Below are positions 9,699-20,426 of a stretch of DNA of 64,000 bases, piece after piece. The notes below the pieces were generated by a model that ran no database searches, was not told the DNA's origin, and worked only from the letters and a program-made list of their open reading frames with translations. Made by a program: the position numbers and the translations under genes. Source of the stretch: Sporopachydermia quercuum (Eukaryota; Ascomycota; Sporopachydermiomycetes; Sporopachydermiales; Sporopachydermiaceae); the NCBI GenBank assembly GCA_001599295.1, contig BCGN01000002.1, positions 1,922,001 through 1,986,000 of the forward strand. The letters run 5' to 3'. Each line of letters begins with the position of its first letter. The stretch's first letter is position 1.

Positions 9699-12469
9699 AA
9701 AGTAACAACGTAATGCAGGGTAAAACTNCCAAAATAAAAAGAAACTTCTCTTTAGAGTCTTTCAACTAATGAAAAAAATTTCTTTATTGAAAGGCATTAA
9801 ATTGATTGTTCCATTGACATTCTCCTATTTAATGTTTTATAACACGGACTTAACTTGTCAAAACCAAGATTATTAAAGTATTGTAATTTGAAACCTTAAA
9901 CCTTATCTACTTTAAACGTCAAACGTTAAAAGTTAAACCTTATAAGCTAGCGCTCATTTCCTAACTTCAGCTATAAACTGATTGACATTTCAATTGGGAT
10001 GAGATCTACTAATAATCATTTCAATTAATATTTCTATGATTTGTTTGATACAGAATTCCTTAGTTTCAACAGTAGTGCTAGCTCAAGAGAAAGGATATGC
10101 TGGATGAAGATTCTTTGCAGAAGCAAAATAGACTTAATAAAGACAGAATTATGAATTAAAACAAGAGTTTAGCATAAGGTAAAACGATTTTAAGTTAATG
10201 AGCTTGTGCCGTACAGCTAAATATGTACTATTGCGTACATCTTCCCCATTCTCCAACTTGACAGATCTCAAATAGTGAATTCACACATATGTTTTACTTC
10301 ATATGGTCTTAAAAATCTATATTTTCATGGCTAATATTTACTAATGAAAATGACATTGTGCTCATTGCACTATGTTCAAAGCTTCAAGCTGAAAATCTCG
10401 TTTCCACCAGGTATTATCCCTTCTACCTCCTCTTTCATGTTGCCTATAGCACAACATTGTATACATACTTGAAATTTGCTCCTATTTCACTCCACAACTC
10501 ATTTTTTCTTAATCAATTACATCTCCTTCTCTATTTTCGTAACTAGATATTGGCTCAACCATGAAATTTGGCCTACACCAATCTCATTATATACATTTTA
10601 ATTTGTTTCATTGACGAACTTTTTTGCCTACAGCTTGAATGAGGTAAGATTCCTTCGAGTTGAGGTCAAACCTTATTAGTATCATTTAAGGTTCAACTTG
10701 ATCACCCCTATACCCTATCAAACTATTATTAGCATTTTTCTGTTGATCATATCGATAAGATTATCTCAGAGTTTATTATTTGAGAAAGATTTTCAATTCA
10801 AGAGGAGGAAGAGGTAAAGTAAAGTAAGCATTAGTAAAAGAATATTATGAAAATTTAGGGACGATTGGGAATTAGAACGACCTCTTTCAAATATTGGAAT
10901 TGGTGAACTAGGCACTGCCTTTAGAGGAACACTTAATATATTTCATTCAACCGCTGAATAGAACTTATCAAAGAAAAGATTACCTACCCTTCGGACCTCA
11001 AGCAAGCCTTGATTCTGATGAAGGAAACTTCAATTGGCTATGCATTGTACGAGAATAGTAAGGATACCTCAAGATGTCAAGACGTCATAACAATGATTCT
11101 GCTGGAAGATTTGCTTGTTAACTACTACGACTTGGCATCTGGACTCTAAGCAAGAACAATTTGCTGTCAACACCGTACCAAGTTGGAATTTTAGTTTATT
11201 TTATTGGACCANAAAATATTATATCAGCCATTCATATATATTTTATTCTGTTAGAATATATAGCAACGGCATTTGAAGATACANCAGTTCTGAATGCGAA
11301 TTTTGGATCAAGTGGTGATTGGTTCAATTGGATCCTTGCTTACTAACTTTAGCATTAAACCACTTTGGACCGTTATTATTTCAGTCCCTACTTATGTCAT
11401 TCTCTTTTAGAATACGAACCTCTTATTTGAATTCTTGACACCCAACTTTATTCTTATTTTGTAAGTTTTCAGAGTAAGAGCTGTTCCTGGATCTGAGAAA
11501 CCAAAAACCTATCAGCTTTTTCTGAGCCGTACCCTTATTTACGATAGAACAGATCTGAAACCACATTAGTATGCTAAACCTAACTCTTTGAGTTATAGAG
11601 TTACCAGCCGACAATCGAAACCATTTTGAAAACTGACTCATAATTAGGTAAATGAGTACAGAAAAAGCAAAGAAAGCATGAATAGTTGAATAAAGTATGT
11701 GAGTCAAATAGTCTGTCACTGAGAGATATTTCATACAAACCGAAGCAGTTAAGAATGATATTTAAGTTTCACAATGAATTGGGAATTGGTTTTCTTCATC
11801 CTCTTATGACCGATACTTTGAACTCTTATTTTCATCGTAATGGTCTTTTTTCTTTCAATAAACCAATGAAGAGTCGTCGAGCCGAATTATTGTATCATAT
11901 TATTATCTTTTGCTACAGTGCTTGGCTCACATAAAATAATAGATGCCAAGCATTAAATAAAGTTAGCTGGAATTAGTTTCTCCTTTTTAAATGTCTTAAA
12001 AAATCAAGCTATTGTAATAGAGCAACAGTATAAGGAATAGCTGTAGCGGTTAAGGCATTTAATCACTCAAGTTTGCTTGTTTTCTATCCAATTGGAAAAA
12101 AAGGAAATAATTCGTTCAACGTTCACATATTCCCCACAACANTTGGAGATTTTGACGATAAACTTAAAGATTGATCTGATCTATTATCAGTCTGTCTTGA
12201 AGAAAAAAGTNACTAAATTTTGCATAGAAAACTGAACTGAAACTGAGTTTACTACTCAGTAAACCAAAAATCAAACTGATCCTATTAGAATTATTGTCCA
12301 AAATAAGTTATAATAAATATCTAATTACAGAAATTTGCATCGCTTTAAGTTGATGTCTAAATACTTGAATAGTTGATGAAACCGGATGAGAGAGAAAAAT
12401 ATAAATTATAATTAAAGATGAAGAATATGAAATATAAGAAGCGCCAAAAATATTTGAGGGTAAAAAGAA

Positions 12470-12540
12470 TGCGTCAGCCCGGAGTCGAACCGGGGGCTCT
12501 TCGATGGCAACGAAGAATTTTACCGCTAAACCACTAACGC
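12470..12540 (-). tRNA. tRNA-Gly (GCC)
   Basis: Read on the minus strand, the 71-nt gene has a GCGTTAG acceptor strand (paired, with one mismatch, to CTGACGC) with discriminator A. The D-arm is TGGTTTAGCGGTA, the anticodon stem is CTTCG/CGAAG with loop TTGCCAT (anticodon GCC), and the T-arm is CCGGTTCGACTCCGG. There is no intron. A T-run (TTTTT) just past the 3' end fits RNA polymerase III termination. It is very close to the S. cerevisiae tRNA-Gly(GCC). Confidence 0.96.
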
Positions 12541-12995
12541 CTAATTGAGAAGTTTACCGTCAGGTTGTATATAATTCAGTAAAATATATAAATAAATTTA
12601 AGACATTAATGAAGAATTATATTAGAATTCTTACTCTTTTCCATTCTTACTCTTATTTATCCTAATAGGGTTCTCAATTTGTAAACCAGGATGGTCGGGA
12701 TTTTTATGTTAACATATGAGTATAAACATAGAATGTATGTGGCCATTAGCTTTAGATTCTTTCTTTCTTATTTACTCTATGAACGGATTTATAGCTAGAG
12801 CTGTAGAAATCTGTTTGAAAAGCTCGAATGTGCCAAACAACTGATCTATTCTCCTTGTACTATCTTCTTGTATATCGTTTAAACCAATACCACATTTATT
12901 ACTGCTACATTCTTATAGAAGCTCCAAAAATCCTTCCTTCAAATACATATTCAGTTCTCTCTATGTTCCTTTTAACTCTTCTCTAGTATAATTTC
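12541..12995. other. Intergenic, tRNA-Gly to mannosyltransferase gene
   Basis: About 455 bp of AT-rich sequence with no gene seen. It lies 5' of the tRNA and 3' of the Anp1-family gene. Confidence 0.6.
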
Positions 12996-14162
12996 TCATC
13001 TAGCAGCATGCATGGCTACAACATTGGGCAACCCAAAACATTTATAATCCAGAATCTTAGCTTGATAACATAAGCCTTCAGTCTCTATTCCATCATAGCC
13101 TTCTTTCCTGTTCCATTCAGAACCTATCAAATAGAAAGGAGGAAACTGAATCCCCTGTGAGAATATCTCTGTTTTATAAAGCAACAATGCACCACCTACT
13201 GAGTCAAGTTCAACTGTATGTTTGTAGGCTGCCTCAGAATTGACTTCAATTGTATCATCAATCATATCTCTCAAAAATTTCGTTTTACCTTTAACGGGTC
13301 TCGGTTCGAAAAAGAAATCTTCCGAAGTTCTCATTTGTTCATAATCTTCAGCTGTTGGAGTTCTCCGTGGTCCGACCCAAGAATTCAAGTCATAATCAGG
13401 ATTTGATACTTGAGCTATACGTGGAACAACAATATCAAAATCTTCTGTAGTGACCCTTTTAAGAAAGTCACTTGGGACTTCGACTAAGTCATTATCGATA
13501 CTCAATACGAAAACTTCATCCTCAACTGCATGATTATGTAAAAAGTTTCTAGCTCTGGCAATTGTCCTTCGTCTTGTTTTCTGAATATCAGAAGAGTGCC
13601 TACCATTAGATTGTTCTTTCTCAAAATGTTTTTCGATAAATGGAGCATGGAGAAGTACAGCTCTAGTGAATTCAGCTTCCTGTAGTTCAGTACTGTAGAG
13701 TTCATCAAAGTAAGCGTTGGCTTCCTCAAATTCATCCTGATTTTTGAACAACAATCCCACAGATATACTGTTAGGCTCATAATCAAAAGACCTCATCAGA
13801 TCCAGTAATGATAAGAAATCTCTCCCATTTCCATAAGAATCTCGACCAGCAATAGAGCTAAGAATCATTACCTTCGGTGATTTTGATTCAGCTGTCTCTT
13901 TTATCCTATATTCATGTTTTCTATAACTATTAGAAGACTCAATGTATTTATAACCATAGAGGTGATCATCGATTTCATTTTTCCATGATTTGTTGCAAAA
14001 CTTAGCTGCAGATGCCTCCTTTATGTCAGTATATGACGGAATGCTAGCTGAGATGGTCTGGATTGACAATGAATTGATAAGAGCCAGTACCAAAACAAGT
14101 ACCAGAGTTAAACCCACAGAAAGAAGGAAGAATCCTTTCTTGCTGGATAATCGACTCCTCAT
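12996..14162 (-). CDS. Golgi mannosyltransferase, Anp1/Van1/Mnn9 family
   Basis: The 388-residue product is a type II membrane protein: a short basic cytosolic tail (MRSRLSSKKG), one hydrophobic segment at about residues 11-33, then a lumenal GT62-type domain. Family landmarks in order are the 'RRRTIARARNFL' helix, 'VLSIDNDLVEVP' (the acidic metal-site motif, here D-N-D), 'ELDSVGGALLLYK', and the closing 'IETEGLCYQAKILDYKCFGLPN'. Mnn9, Van1 and Anp1 form mannan polymerase complexes that build the N-glycan outer chain in the cis-Golgi. The short stem resembles Mnn9, but the sequence is divergent from all three as I remember them, so it may be an extra paralogue. Divergent from HRT3. Confidence 0.8.
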   Translation of the reverse strand: MRSRLSSKKGFFLLSVGLTLVLVLVLALINSLSIQTISASIPSYTDIKEASAAKFCNKSWKNEIDDHLYGYKYIESSNSYRKHEYRIKETAESKSPKVMILSSIAGRDSYGNGRDFLSLLDLMRSFDYEPNSISVGLLFKNQDEFEEANAYFDELYSTELQEAEFTRAVLLHAPFIEKHFEKEQSNGRHSSDIQKTRRRTIARARNFLHNHAVEDEVFVLSIDNDLVEVPSDFLKRVTTEDFDIVVPRIAQVSNPDYDLNSWVGPRRTPTAEDYEQMRTSEDFFFEPRPVKGKTKFLRDMIDDTIEVNSEAAYKHTVELDSVGGALLLYKTEIFSQGIQFPPFYLIGSEWNRKEGYDGIETEGLCYQAKILDYKCFGLPNVVAMHAAR

Positions 14163-14774
14163 TGCATTTGACTCCCCTGATACAAATATTGTTGATGCTT
14201 AAATTCTTGATCCCCCGAACTGTACTTCATTGAGTACTATCTGTACACTATCTTCTTGTTTCCCTAAGATATATAGATTCACGCCATAACGTTTCTATCA
14301 TTATACCAATTCACCACAATTCTTCAAGAAACATCAATTCAGCNTCTATTGATCAATTCAACTAGCCATCCTTTATATATGATTTCCTATTTTCAACTGA
14401 TTGATTTCAACATATGAAACGTTTGTTTGCCTTTAATCTCCATAATCTGACCCCTGTGGTTCGGATGAATTCCGTATCTCCAATTCTGTTGATCATCTTT
14501 TCCGTTTATATCGAACTTCCGATTTGTATTTTTGGGGGTGCTTCTCAAGAATACTTATCCTCCCCATTATTTCCTATCAGGGCATTTGTTTCCACAACAG
14601 ACTATTTTATTCCTTTCCGTTTCTATTCTTCTTTATTCATCCAGTAATTTGTGATTGAATACTAACTTGATTATTTACAATTAATCTTGCAATACAGTAA
14701 CAAATTAATGTCAGTTGGTATTAGAAATGTACCGATTAGTACCTCGAGGCAGTTGAATATATATTAACTAGAAA
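14163..14774. other. Divergent promoter region, mannosyltransferase/HRT3
   Basis: About 610 bp between two divergent starts. A 77-codon open frame at 14414-14647 has no recognisable features and is taken as chance. A single N lies near 14344. Confidence 0.55.
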
Positions 14775-16418
14775 ATGGCAGAGGTTTCAGTTGGTACCAA
14801 TTATTCGGGAAATAAATCAGAACTGGCTTTAGAGGCATTTGAGAATGCTGTAGCCAAAGAAAGGGTCGGACTTATGTCTGATGCTGTTATGTATTATAGA
14901 AGAGCTTTTAAGGTGAGTCATTGATATCCCAGGTGGTGCTTGTGTTAGTACTCTATAAGCGTGGTTAACTAACAGGTTATCAATTAGCTTGACGAGAGAG
15001 TTGATAGACTGTACAGAGAAAGACACTACCCTTCACTAGCATCAGGAAAGAGTAATAGTACAGCAAAGTCATCGACTAAAATTTCTTCCACTGCAAAAGC
15101 TAAAGGAATCATTAAAAAGAATGATGGGTTTAACATATCTAAATCTGCNATAATATCTATCAATTTAAGGGATTTTGCTGATTCTCCTATACAACCAGAG
15201 CTCGAGTCTGAACCATTTTCAATCAATATTCTCCCTAACGAAATACTATCAGAGATTTTACAGAAATTGGCTAGAGATGATCCATCATCATTTGTAAAAG
15301 CTGGGCTAACTTGTAGGAGGTTTGCTTTTGCAGCATTTGGTTTACAAGACTGCTGGAGAGTGCTGTGTGAAGAGAAATACCCGTCTATGAGCTATTTCCC
15401 ATCATTTAAACTTCACAGCTTAGGTGAAGAAGAAGAAACCTTGTTACTTCCAGTTGAAGAGCCAATACGAACAGCTGTTAGTAGAGATAACAGAAATGGT
15501 GGAAATCCCCACGTTGAACAAAGACCTCAAAGAAGAGTGAATCTCTACTCAACCCACTCAGGTAGAGGTATATTTCGTCCTAGGTATGATCCAGAGAGTA
15601 TGAAGAGCATATGTGGAGATCAGAAAATAATGGTTCGCTATTACGGAAAAAATTGGAAAACAATGTATTTCACTCGCCCTTTCATAAAATTCAATGGCGT
15701 ATACATCAGCGTTGTGAANTATATCCGACAGGGCTTAAATATATCTGCTATCAACAAGCCCGTCCATATGGTAACTTATTATAGATACTTGAGGTTTTTT
15801 CGCAACGGCACCTGCTTAAAGCTACTTTGCACGCAAGAACCAAAAGTAGTACTACCGATTTTGAAAAATTGGGGTAGTAGTAATGACGAAAGTTTGATTG
15901 AATCAATATCTGAGGAACACAGAAACTCAGAGAATTTAGCTAGACTGTCTTTAAATTCAAGCGGAAGCGACACAGGAAGCGAGAACCCTTCTTTTTCAGG
16001 AGGCAACACCAATTATGCCACTATGCAAAGTCCAACTGATCCCGCTATCAGCATGAAAGATCAATCAAATCTTGCTGATGAAATAACATTAGCTAAATGG
16101 AAAATGGATCCTGATGGGAAGTTACTACAAATAGAGTCGTTGTTCAATTCAAAGGGAATGTCAAAGAGAAAATACAGAATAATCTTCGAGCTGGAAATCA
16201 AAGATCTGATTCATCATGGTAACCACTCGCGAGTAAGTTTTGGTAAACTATCATGGCTGAATGTGTATACTGTTGACTTACAGAACGAAGGTAATAGATG
16301 TGACATTGCAATGCATAATGAGAAATCATATACGTTTTCACTGGTGAAAAGCTATACTGACGATGATTCAAAAGGCCCTGAAAGTGGTTTAGTGGAGAAG
16401 GAGTTTGCATTGGAGTGA
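14775..16418 (+). CDS. HRT3: F-box protein Hrt3/Pof7 family, two exons
   Basis: Exon 1 is 14775-14912 and exon 2 is 14988-16418. The 75-nt intron has a GTGAGT donor, an AACTAAC branch and a TTAG acceptor 15 nt downstream. The product is 522 residues. The join rebuilds the TPR/MIT-like N-terminal helix hairpin (ALEAFENAVAKERVGLMSDA...AFK|LDERVDRLYRE) found in Hrt3 and its FBXO9 relatives. The F-box follows at about residues 122-162 (INILPNEILSEILQKLARDD). The C-terminal half has the family's 'RYYGKNWKTMYFTRPFIKFNGVYISV' and 'HMVTYYRYLRFF' segments. F-box proteins of this group are substrate receptors of SCF ubiquitin ligases. It is longer than S. cerevisiae Hrt3 (about 344 residues) owing to Ser-rich inserts. 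Confidence 0.88.
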
Positions 16419-16602
16419 ACAAATATGATTAGCTGATAGTACTTACGAATGACGATAAAGATATACATTGATTATGGAGTCTTGCTGCAGGATGTTACAG
16501 TATGTTTTCATGAAATCTTGGAAAGCAGTTTTGGGGCATTGACACAGTACATATTCTATTCTTTTTGATAGACCTAAGTAACAGTATTATTTGTTTTGTT
16601 AC

Positions 16603-16626
16603 ATTTATTTATTTATTTATTTATTT
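16603..16626 (+). repeat. (ATTT)6 microsatellite
   Basis: Six uninterrupted ATTT units lie about 185 bp downstream of the HRT3 stop codon. Confidence 0.9.
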
Positions 16627-16664
16627 GTTCTTTTATTCGACAACTCTTAAATACAGTAGGTGAT

Positions 16665-16675
16665 ATTTCGGAAAT
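16665..16675 (+). promoter_or_regulatory. ATTTCGGAAAT motif, copy 1
   Basis: This 11-mer recurs (as itself or its reverse complement ATTTCCGAAAT) at 26433-26443 and 26746-26756, all three between genes. A partial copy (ATTTCGGA) follows 13 bp later. Function is unknown. Confidence 0.3.
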
Positions 16676-17734
16676 CATATTTCGGAGAAGATGCATTAGA
16701 ATTATAACTTGTCAAATCCACCCAACACAGTTTCACATGCAAATTCTGCATTTGTCATGCTGTAGCTTATATGTTTCGAATTGCCAAAATCATTTGACCT
16801 CATTGTATGAGACCACATTACAAGCGCCTGGTGTATGTATAGTAAATCCGCTTAAGACTGCACAGCCAAAGATAGAAGCGGCATTAAAACTAAACGCTTC
16901 TGGACTTAGAATTTCACGAAGTTAAATCCAAATTATGTACTTATTTGATTATAACTGTTAATGAAAGATTCAAAAGATTTAGTTAAATCTCCAGTAAAAG
17001 TTCATTGGGGATCACATGCATGTCACTTTTTGTCCAATAGTTCAGATCACATTTGTCATAAATCAGTCCTCTTATACTCTACCTCAAAGCTCTCAATGGT
17101 TTATGTATTTAAATAGTCAAAACAAGGACTCTTGCTCAGTCATTTATCAATATATTTCCAGAAAACCTATATAAATATATATTCATTACTATCACTATTA
17201 CCATTCACCTCCAAAGCATAGCTTCACTTTCCTCCCTTCAACCCTAAACCACATGACAATATTGTGTCTCGCCATGTTTTTGCATGTGACGACATCTGAG
17301 CTCTTCTTTCCCTTTGGAAATTTCATTTCAACTCTTTCTTTGCTTCTTGCTTGTAAGTGCTAGATCATAGTGGCCTATCCATAAAACAGTAGCATAGCAT
17401 AAATAATATCGGAGATTAGTATATTTGGGTTGAAATCACATTATACAGTTGAAAACGAGAAGCCAGTTTCATCTACTAGACTCAAAAAAGTGTGCTGTGA
17501 ATAAATCATATATATCAACAAAGTTGAAGTTGGGTAGTTGCTAGCTAGCAAAGAACTAGCAATCACCATCTAGATATAACAAGACTTACTATTAGAAGCC
17601 TAAGTTACATTTCTATTACATACATTGAATCTATCATCGACCTCATTTTTCCCTTTGCTTTCTGCTAATAAGTGTCTGTACTAATACCTGACAGTTCAAA
17701 ACCCTGAGTACACAACACCGGTCGCTTTTCTCGT

Positions 17735-17761
17735 ATGCCAACGGAATGGAGCCTCAGATAG
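17735..17761 (+). promoter_or_regulatory. Overlapping upstream ORF at the bHLH start
   Basis: An ATG 11 bp before the main start opens an eight-codon frame that ends at a TAG inside the main coding region, in a different frame. It has C at -3, a weak context, while the main ATG has G at -3. Scanning ribosomes could either leak past it or start on it, so it may damp translation. The next in-frame main ATG is codon 22. Confidence 0.45.
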
Positions 17762-19749
17762 AATTTCCAACCGCGGGGAAAGCAAATAGCTCTAGTCAAG
17801 AGCTAATGTCACTATTATATGATCCTAGCAATATATTTGATCCCAAACGTGATATCGACTTAGATCAAGCTTATGCTGCTTTTCTAGAGCTTGATGCCTG
17901 CGAAACTTCTCATGATGGACACAGCATACCAAGCAGCATGGCAAGCAATGAACATCAAACGCCAGTTCAATCTTACTTTCAACCACGAGGGCAAAGCCAG
18001 AATAGTTTCAGTGGTCAAAATCAACTACAACTGTTAAATCAAAACAATCACCCTCCTTCTCAACAGAGTCAAACATTGTATACTGGTTNAGATTTACCAG
18101 GCATTGCTGATAGCGTTGTTGATAATAGAAGTATACCTAATAGGGTGGAACCTTTGAGAACATTACCTGCCCCTACTATGACTATTCAAGATCATCTAAA
18201 TACATCGTCACATTTCAAATATGCTTATCATGGTTTGGAATCTCTCCCTTCAACGAATCCTCCTTCTCCTGGTGATACTTCTCGTGGTGATGCTCGATCT
18301 AGTGTATTGTCAATAAGTAATAATGAGTCTTCTATCAGCAAAGCTGACACTGAAAGATTTCAACCTTTGCTAAGCGAGAAGGAAACTTTTGCTTTTACTG
18401 AGTTTCTTGATAATATAATGAAAGATGAATTACCGGCAAGAAAGAAGCATCAGAGACGAAGCACAGTGCAAAATTCAATCAAAAGTGCAACTAAAAGCTC
18501 AGCGAAAAGGAAGGCAAGACCGACGAGTAATGGGAACAATAATGAAAACATTGACAACAATAATAAAACTAGTAGCAGTAACAATAGAAACATCCAACAG
18601 AATGAAAGTACTGTTTTGCCATTCGGTAGTGACCGCGGATTTCAAAACGATGGGTACACCTTTGTTTCACCAGTGGCCAATAATCAAATAGGTGCTTCTT
18701 CCATATATCAACTGTTAGGAATAAGTAACCAACAAGGAATGATGAATGCACGTGGTGAGTCAATAAAAGACGTCGAAAAGAAAATCAAAGCAGATCGAGG
18801 CTGTAGTGACCACATCGAAACTATCGCACAATCCTTTCCAACTTATGATAAAAATCATGAAAAAATGAATCCCAACCTCAACCCACAGCATCAGTTCATT
18901 AATAATAATGCTCAAATCCCAACGATGTCAGCAGGTATAGTCAATCATATACCAGCATTATTAACTCCTCATGCGAATGATGGATTGAATTTATTGATGG
19001 CAGCTGCAAATTCGTCAACAAAATCAAATAATCCTTTATTGAAAGCTGTGTTTTCTCACCCTTTCAGTAACATCAAAGCACAAGCGTTATTTGATAAAAC
19101 ACCAGTAGGCAATCCTCATAACAATATGGATCTAGATGTTAATTCTGAAGCTATCGTTAGTTCTTCTAATGTGGATACTCACCATAACCTTCATTATAGT
19201 NATCCTGGCTCTAACTTAACAAACCAATATTCGCATTCACATTCACGTTCATATTCGCAGTCTGATACAAACTCGGCAAGTCCAGCTGATGGTACCTTAT
19301 CGCCATCTCCTTCTGTTAGTAACTCTAAAGATAAAAAGCTAGAGAAATCAAGCAATAAGAAAACAGGAAAACGAGAAAGAATGCTTACAGAAGACGAAAA
19401 ACGACAGAATCATATTTCAAGCGAAAAAAGAAGAAGAACACAAATAAAAGTCCAATTTGATACCTTATGCAAATTAGTGCCTTTTCTTGATGAATCAAGC
19501 CCTTTATATATGCCGCATCATTCACAGTCGAATTCTATAACGAATAGTGACTCAGATAATGGTAGTAAAGAGACAAACGAGAAAGAAAAGGTAAATAAGA
19601 AAGGATCAAAGAAACCAAATTCGAAGTGCGATATAGTTCATACAATTGCAGATTATTTGGAGTTTGTTGAGCAATGCAATAAGAAACTGAAGATGTTAAT
19701 GAATGATGCTGGTATATATACGATCGGGAATGGTAAATTGATTAAATAG
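17746..19749 (+). CDS. bHLH transcription factor with a long loop
   Basis: The 667-residue protein is mostly Ser/Asn/Gln-rich and disordered, with a basic helix-loop-helix at the C-terminus (about residues 540-655). The basic region NHISSEKRRR has the His/Glu/Arg triad of E-box (CANNTG, often CACGTG) binders. Helix 1 (IKVQFDTLCKLVPFLDE) and helix 2 (KCDIVHTIADYLEFVEQCNKKLKML) are separated by about 45 residues of Ser/Lys-rich loop, far longer than usual. The NHxSSEK pattern resembles Ino4/Ino2-type regulators of phospholipid genes, but I cannot assign an orthologue. A short out-of-frame upstream ORF overlaps the start. Two residues are unknown because of N bases; one of these codons is TNA, which could in principle be a stop if A or G. 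Convergent with UBP3. Confidence 0.85.
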   Translation: MEPQIEFPTAGKANSSSQELMSLLYDPSNIFDPKRDIDLDQAYAAFLELDACETSHDGHSIPSSMASNEHQTPVQSYFQPRGQSQNSFSGQNQLQLLNQNNHPPSQQSQTLYTGXDLPGIADSVVDNRSIPNRVEPLRTLPAPTMTIQDHLNTSSHFKYAYHGLESLPSTNPPSPGDTSRGDARSSVLSISNNESSISKADTERFQPLLSEKETFAFTEFLDNIMKDELPARKKHQRRSTVQNSIKSATKSSAKRKARPTSNGNNNENIDNNNKTSSSNNRNIQQNESTVLPFGSDRGFQNDGYTFVSPVANNQIGASSIYQLLGISNQQGMMNARGESIKDVEKKIKADRGCSDHIETIAQSFPTYDKNHEKMNPNLNPQHQFINNNAQIPTMSAGIVNHIPALLTPHANDGLNLLMAAANSSTKSNNPLLKAVFSHPFSNIKAQALFDKTPVGNPHNNMDLDVNSEAIVSSSNVDTHHNLHYSXPGSNLTNQYSHSHSRSYSQSDTNSASPADGTLSPSPSVSNSKDKKLEKSSNKKTGKRERMLTEDEKRQNHISSEKRRRTQIKVQFDTLCKLVPFLDESSPLYMPHHSQSNSITNSDSDNGSKETNEKEKVNKKGSKKPNSKCDIVHTIADYLEFVEQCNKKLKMLMNDAGIYTIGNGKLIK

Positions 19750-20426
19750 TATTAGATTCTAGATGCAAGTTATTAGGATAATTATTGAGAAACTATGGTA
19801 ATGCTACTAGTGCTATTTCAATCTCTTTATTTGGTAATTGCTACATGCTGATATAGTTAATGATACTGGTTAATATTTGTGGTGTGATTTCCTTATTGCC
19901 ATCAAGTATTTTAATACCTGATTCTTATGGTTGATCTACTAGTAATATGATCATTACTATTATTGATAAGATTACAATTAGTGGTGAATGGTTACTTTCA
20001 ACCCAGCGAACAGCAGATATAGTTTTCCTATCATGGTTCTATACGCTCATTCAACACTAGTATTTATAATATTATCAATAACTACAAATTGGATACTATG
20101 CTTGGTATTAGAACTATCATATAATTGCTAGTACTTCGTCTATCATTAATATCAATGTTTTCAACTCATAACAACCTTGGAACTCAATTCAAAGAACTCA
20201 CCACTAATTCTATAGTTCTGCTATTAATTAGGTAGCCATTTTTCATAATAGTCTAGCTACAACACATTCATTGGCTACATCTCTTACTATTATGCTACTC
20301 ATTCAATTCTTGCTAGTTGAACCATATACATAATGTATAAACTAAGAACATATGATAACACATTATAAAATAGACTATATAGCTCGTAAAGTACCAGTAA
20401 TAATAGAAACTACTCCACGGTTTATA
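19750..20426. other. Convergent 3' intergenic, bHLH/UBP3
   Basis: About 680 bp of AT-rich sequence between convergent stop codons. No gene seen. Confidence 0.6.

Larger units (their letters stand above)
9523..12469. other. Gene desert upstream of the siderophore transporter
   Basis: About 2.9 kb with only short open frames (up to about 100 codons) whose translations are hydrophobic and unlike proteins I recognise. The first 200 bp carry the GATA sites noted separately. Beyond that I see no gene, repeat or RNA up to the tRNA at 12470. Confidence 0.5.
16419..17734. other. Intergenic, HRT3 to bHLH gene
   Basis: About 1.3 kb. It holds an (ATTT) microsatellite, one copy of the ATTTCSGAAAT motif at 16665-16675, a 109-codon open frame (16596-16925) that starts inside the microsatellite and looks like chance, and a TATA-rich patch near 17170. 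The last 550 bp probably form the bHLH promoter and leader. Confidence 0.5.

Noticed and set aside
11423-11734. 103-codon minus-strand open frame in the 9.5-12.5 kb desert
   Set aside because: The translation has no family features and overlaps an opposite-strand open frame of similar quality; chance is sufficient.
16596-16925. 109-codon open frame downstream of HRT3
   Set aside because: It begins inside an (ATTT) microsatellite, encodes no recognisable motif and lies in an otherwise noncoding stretch.
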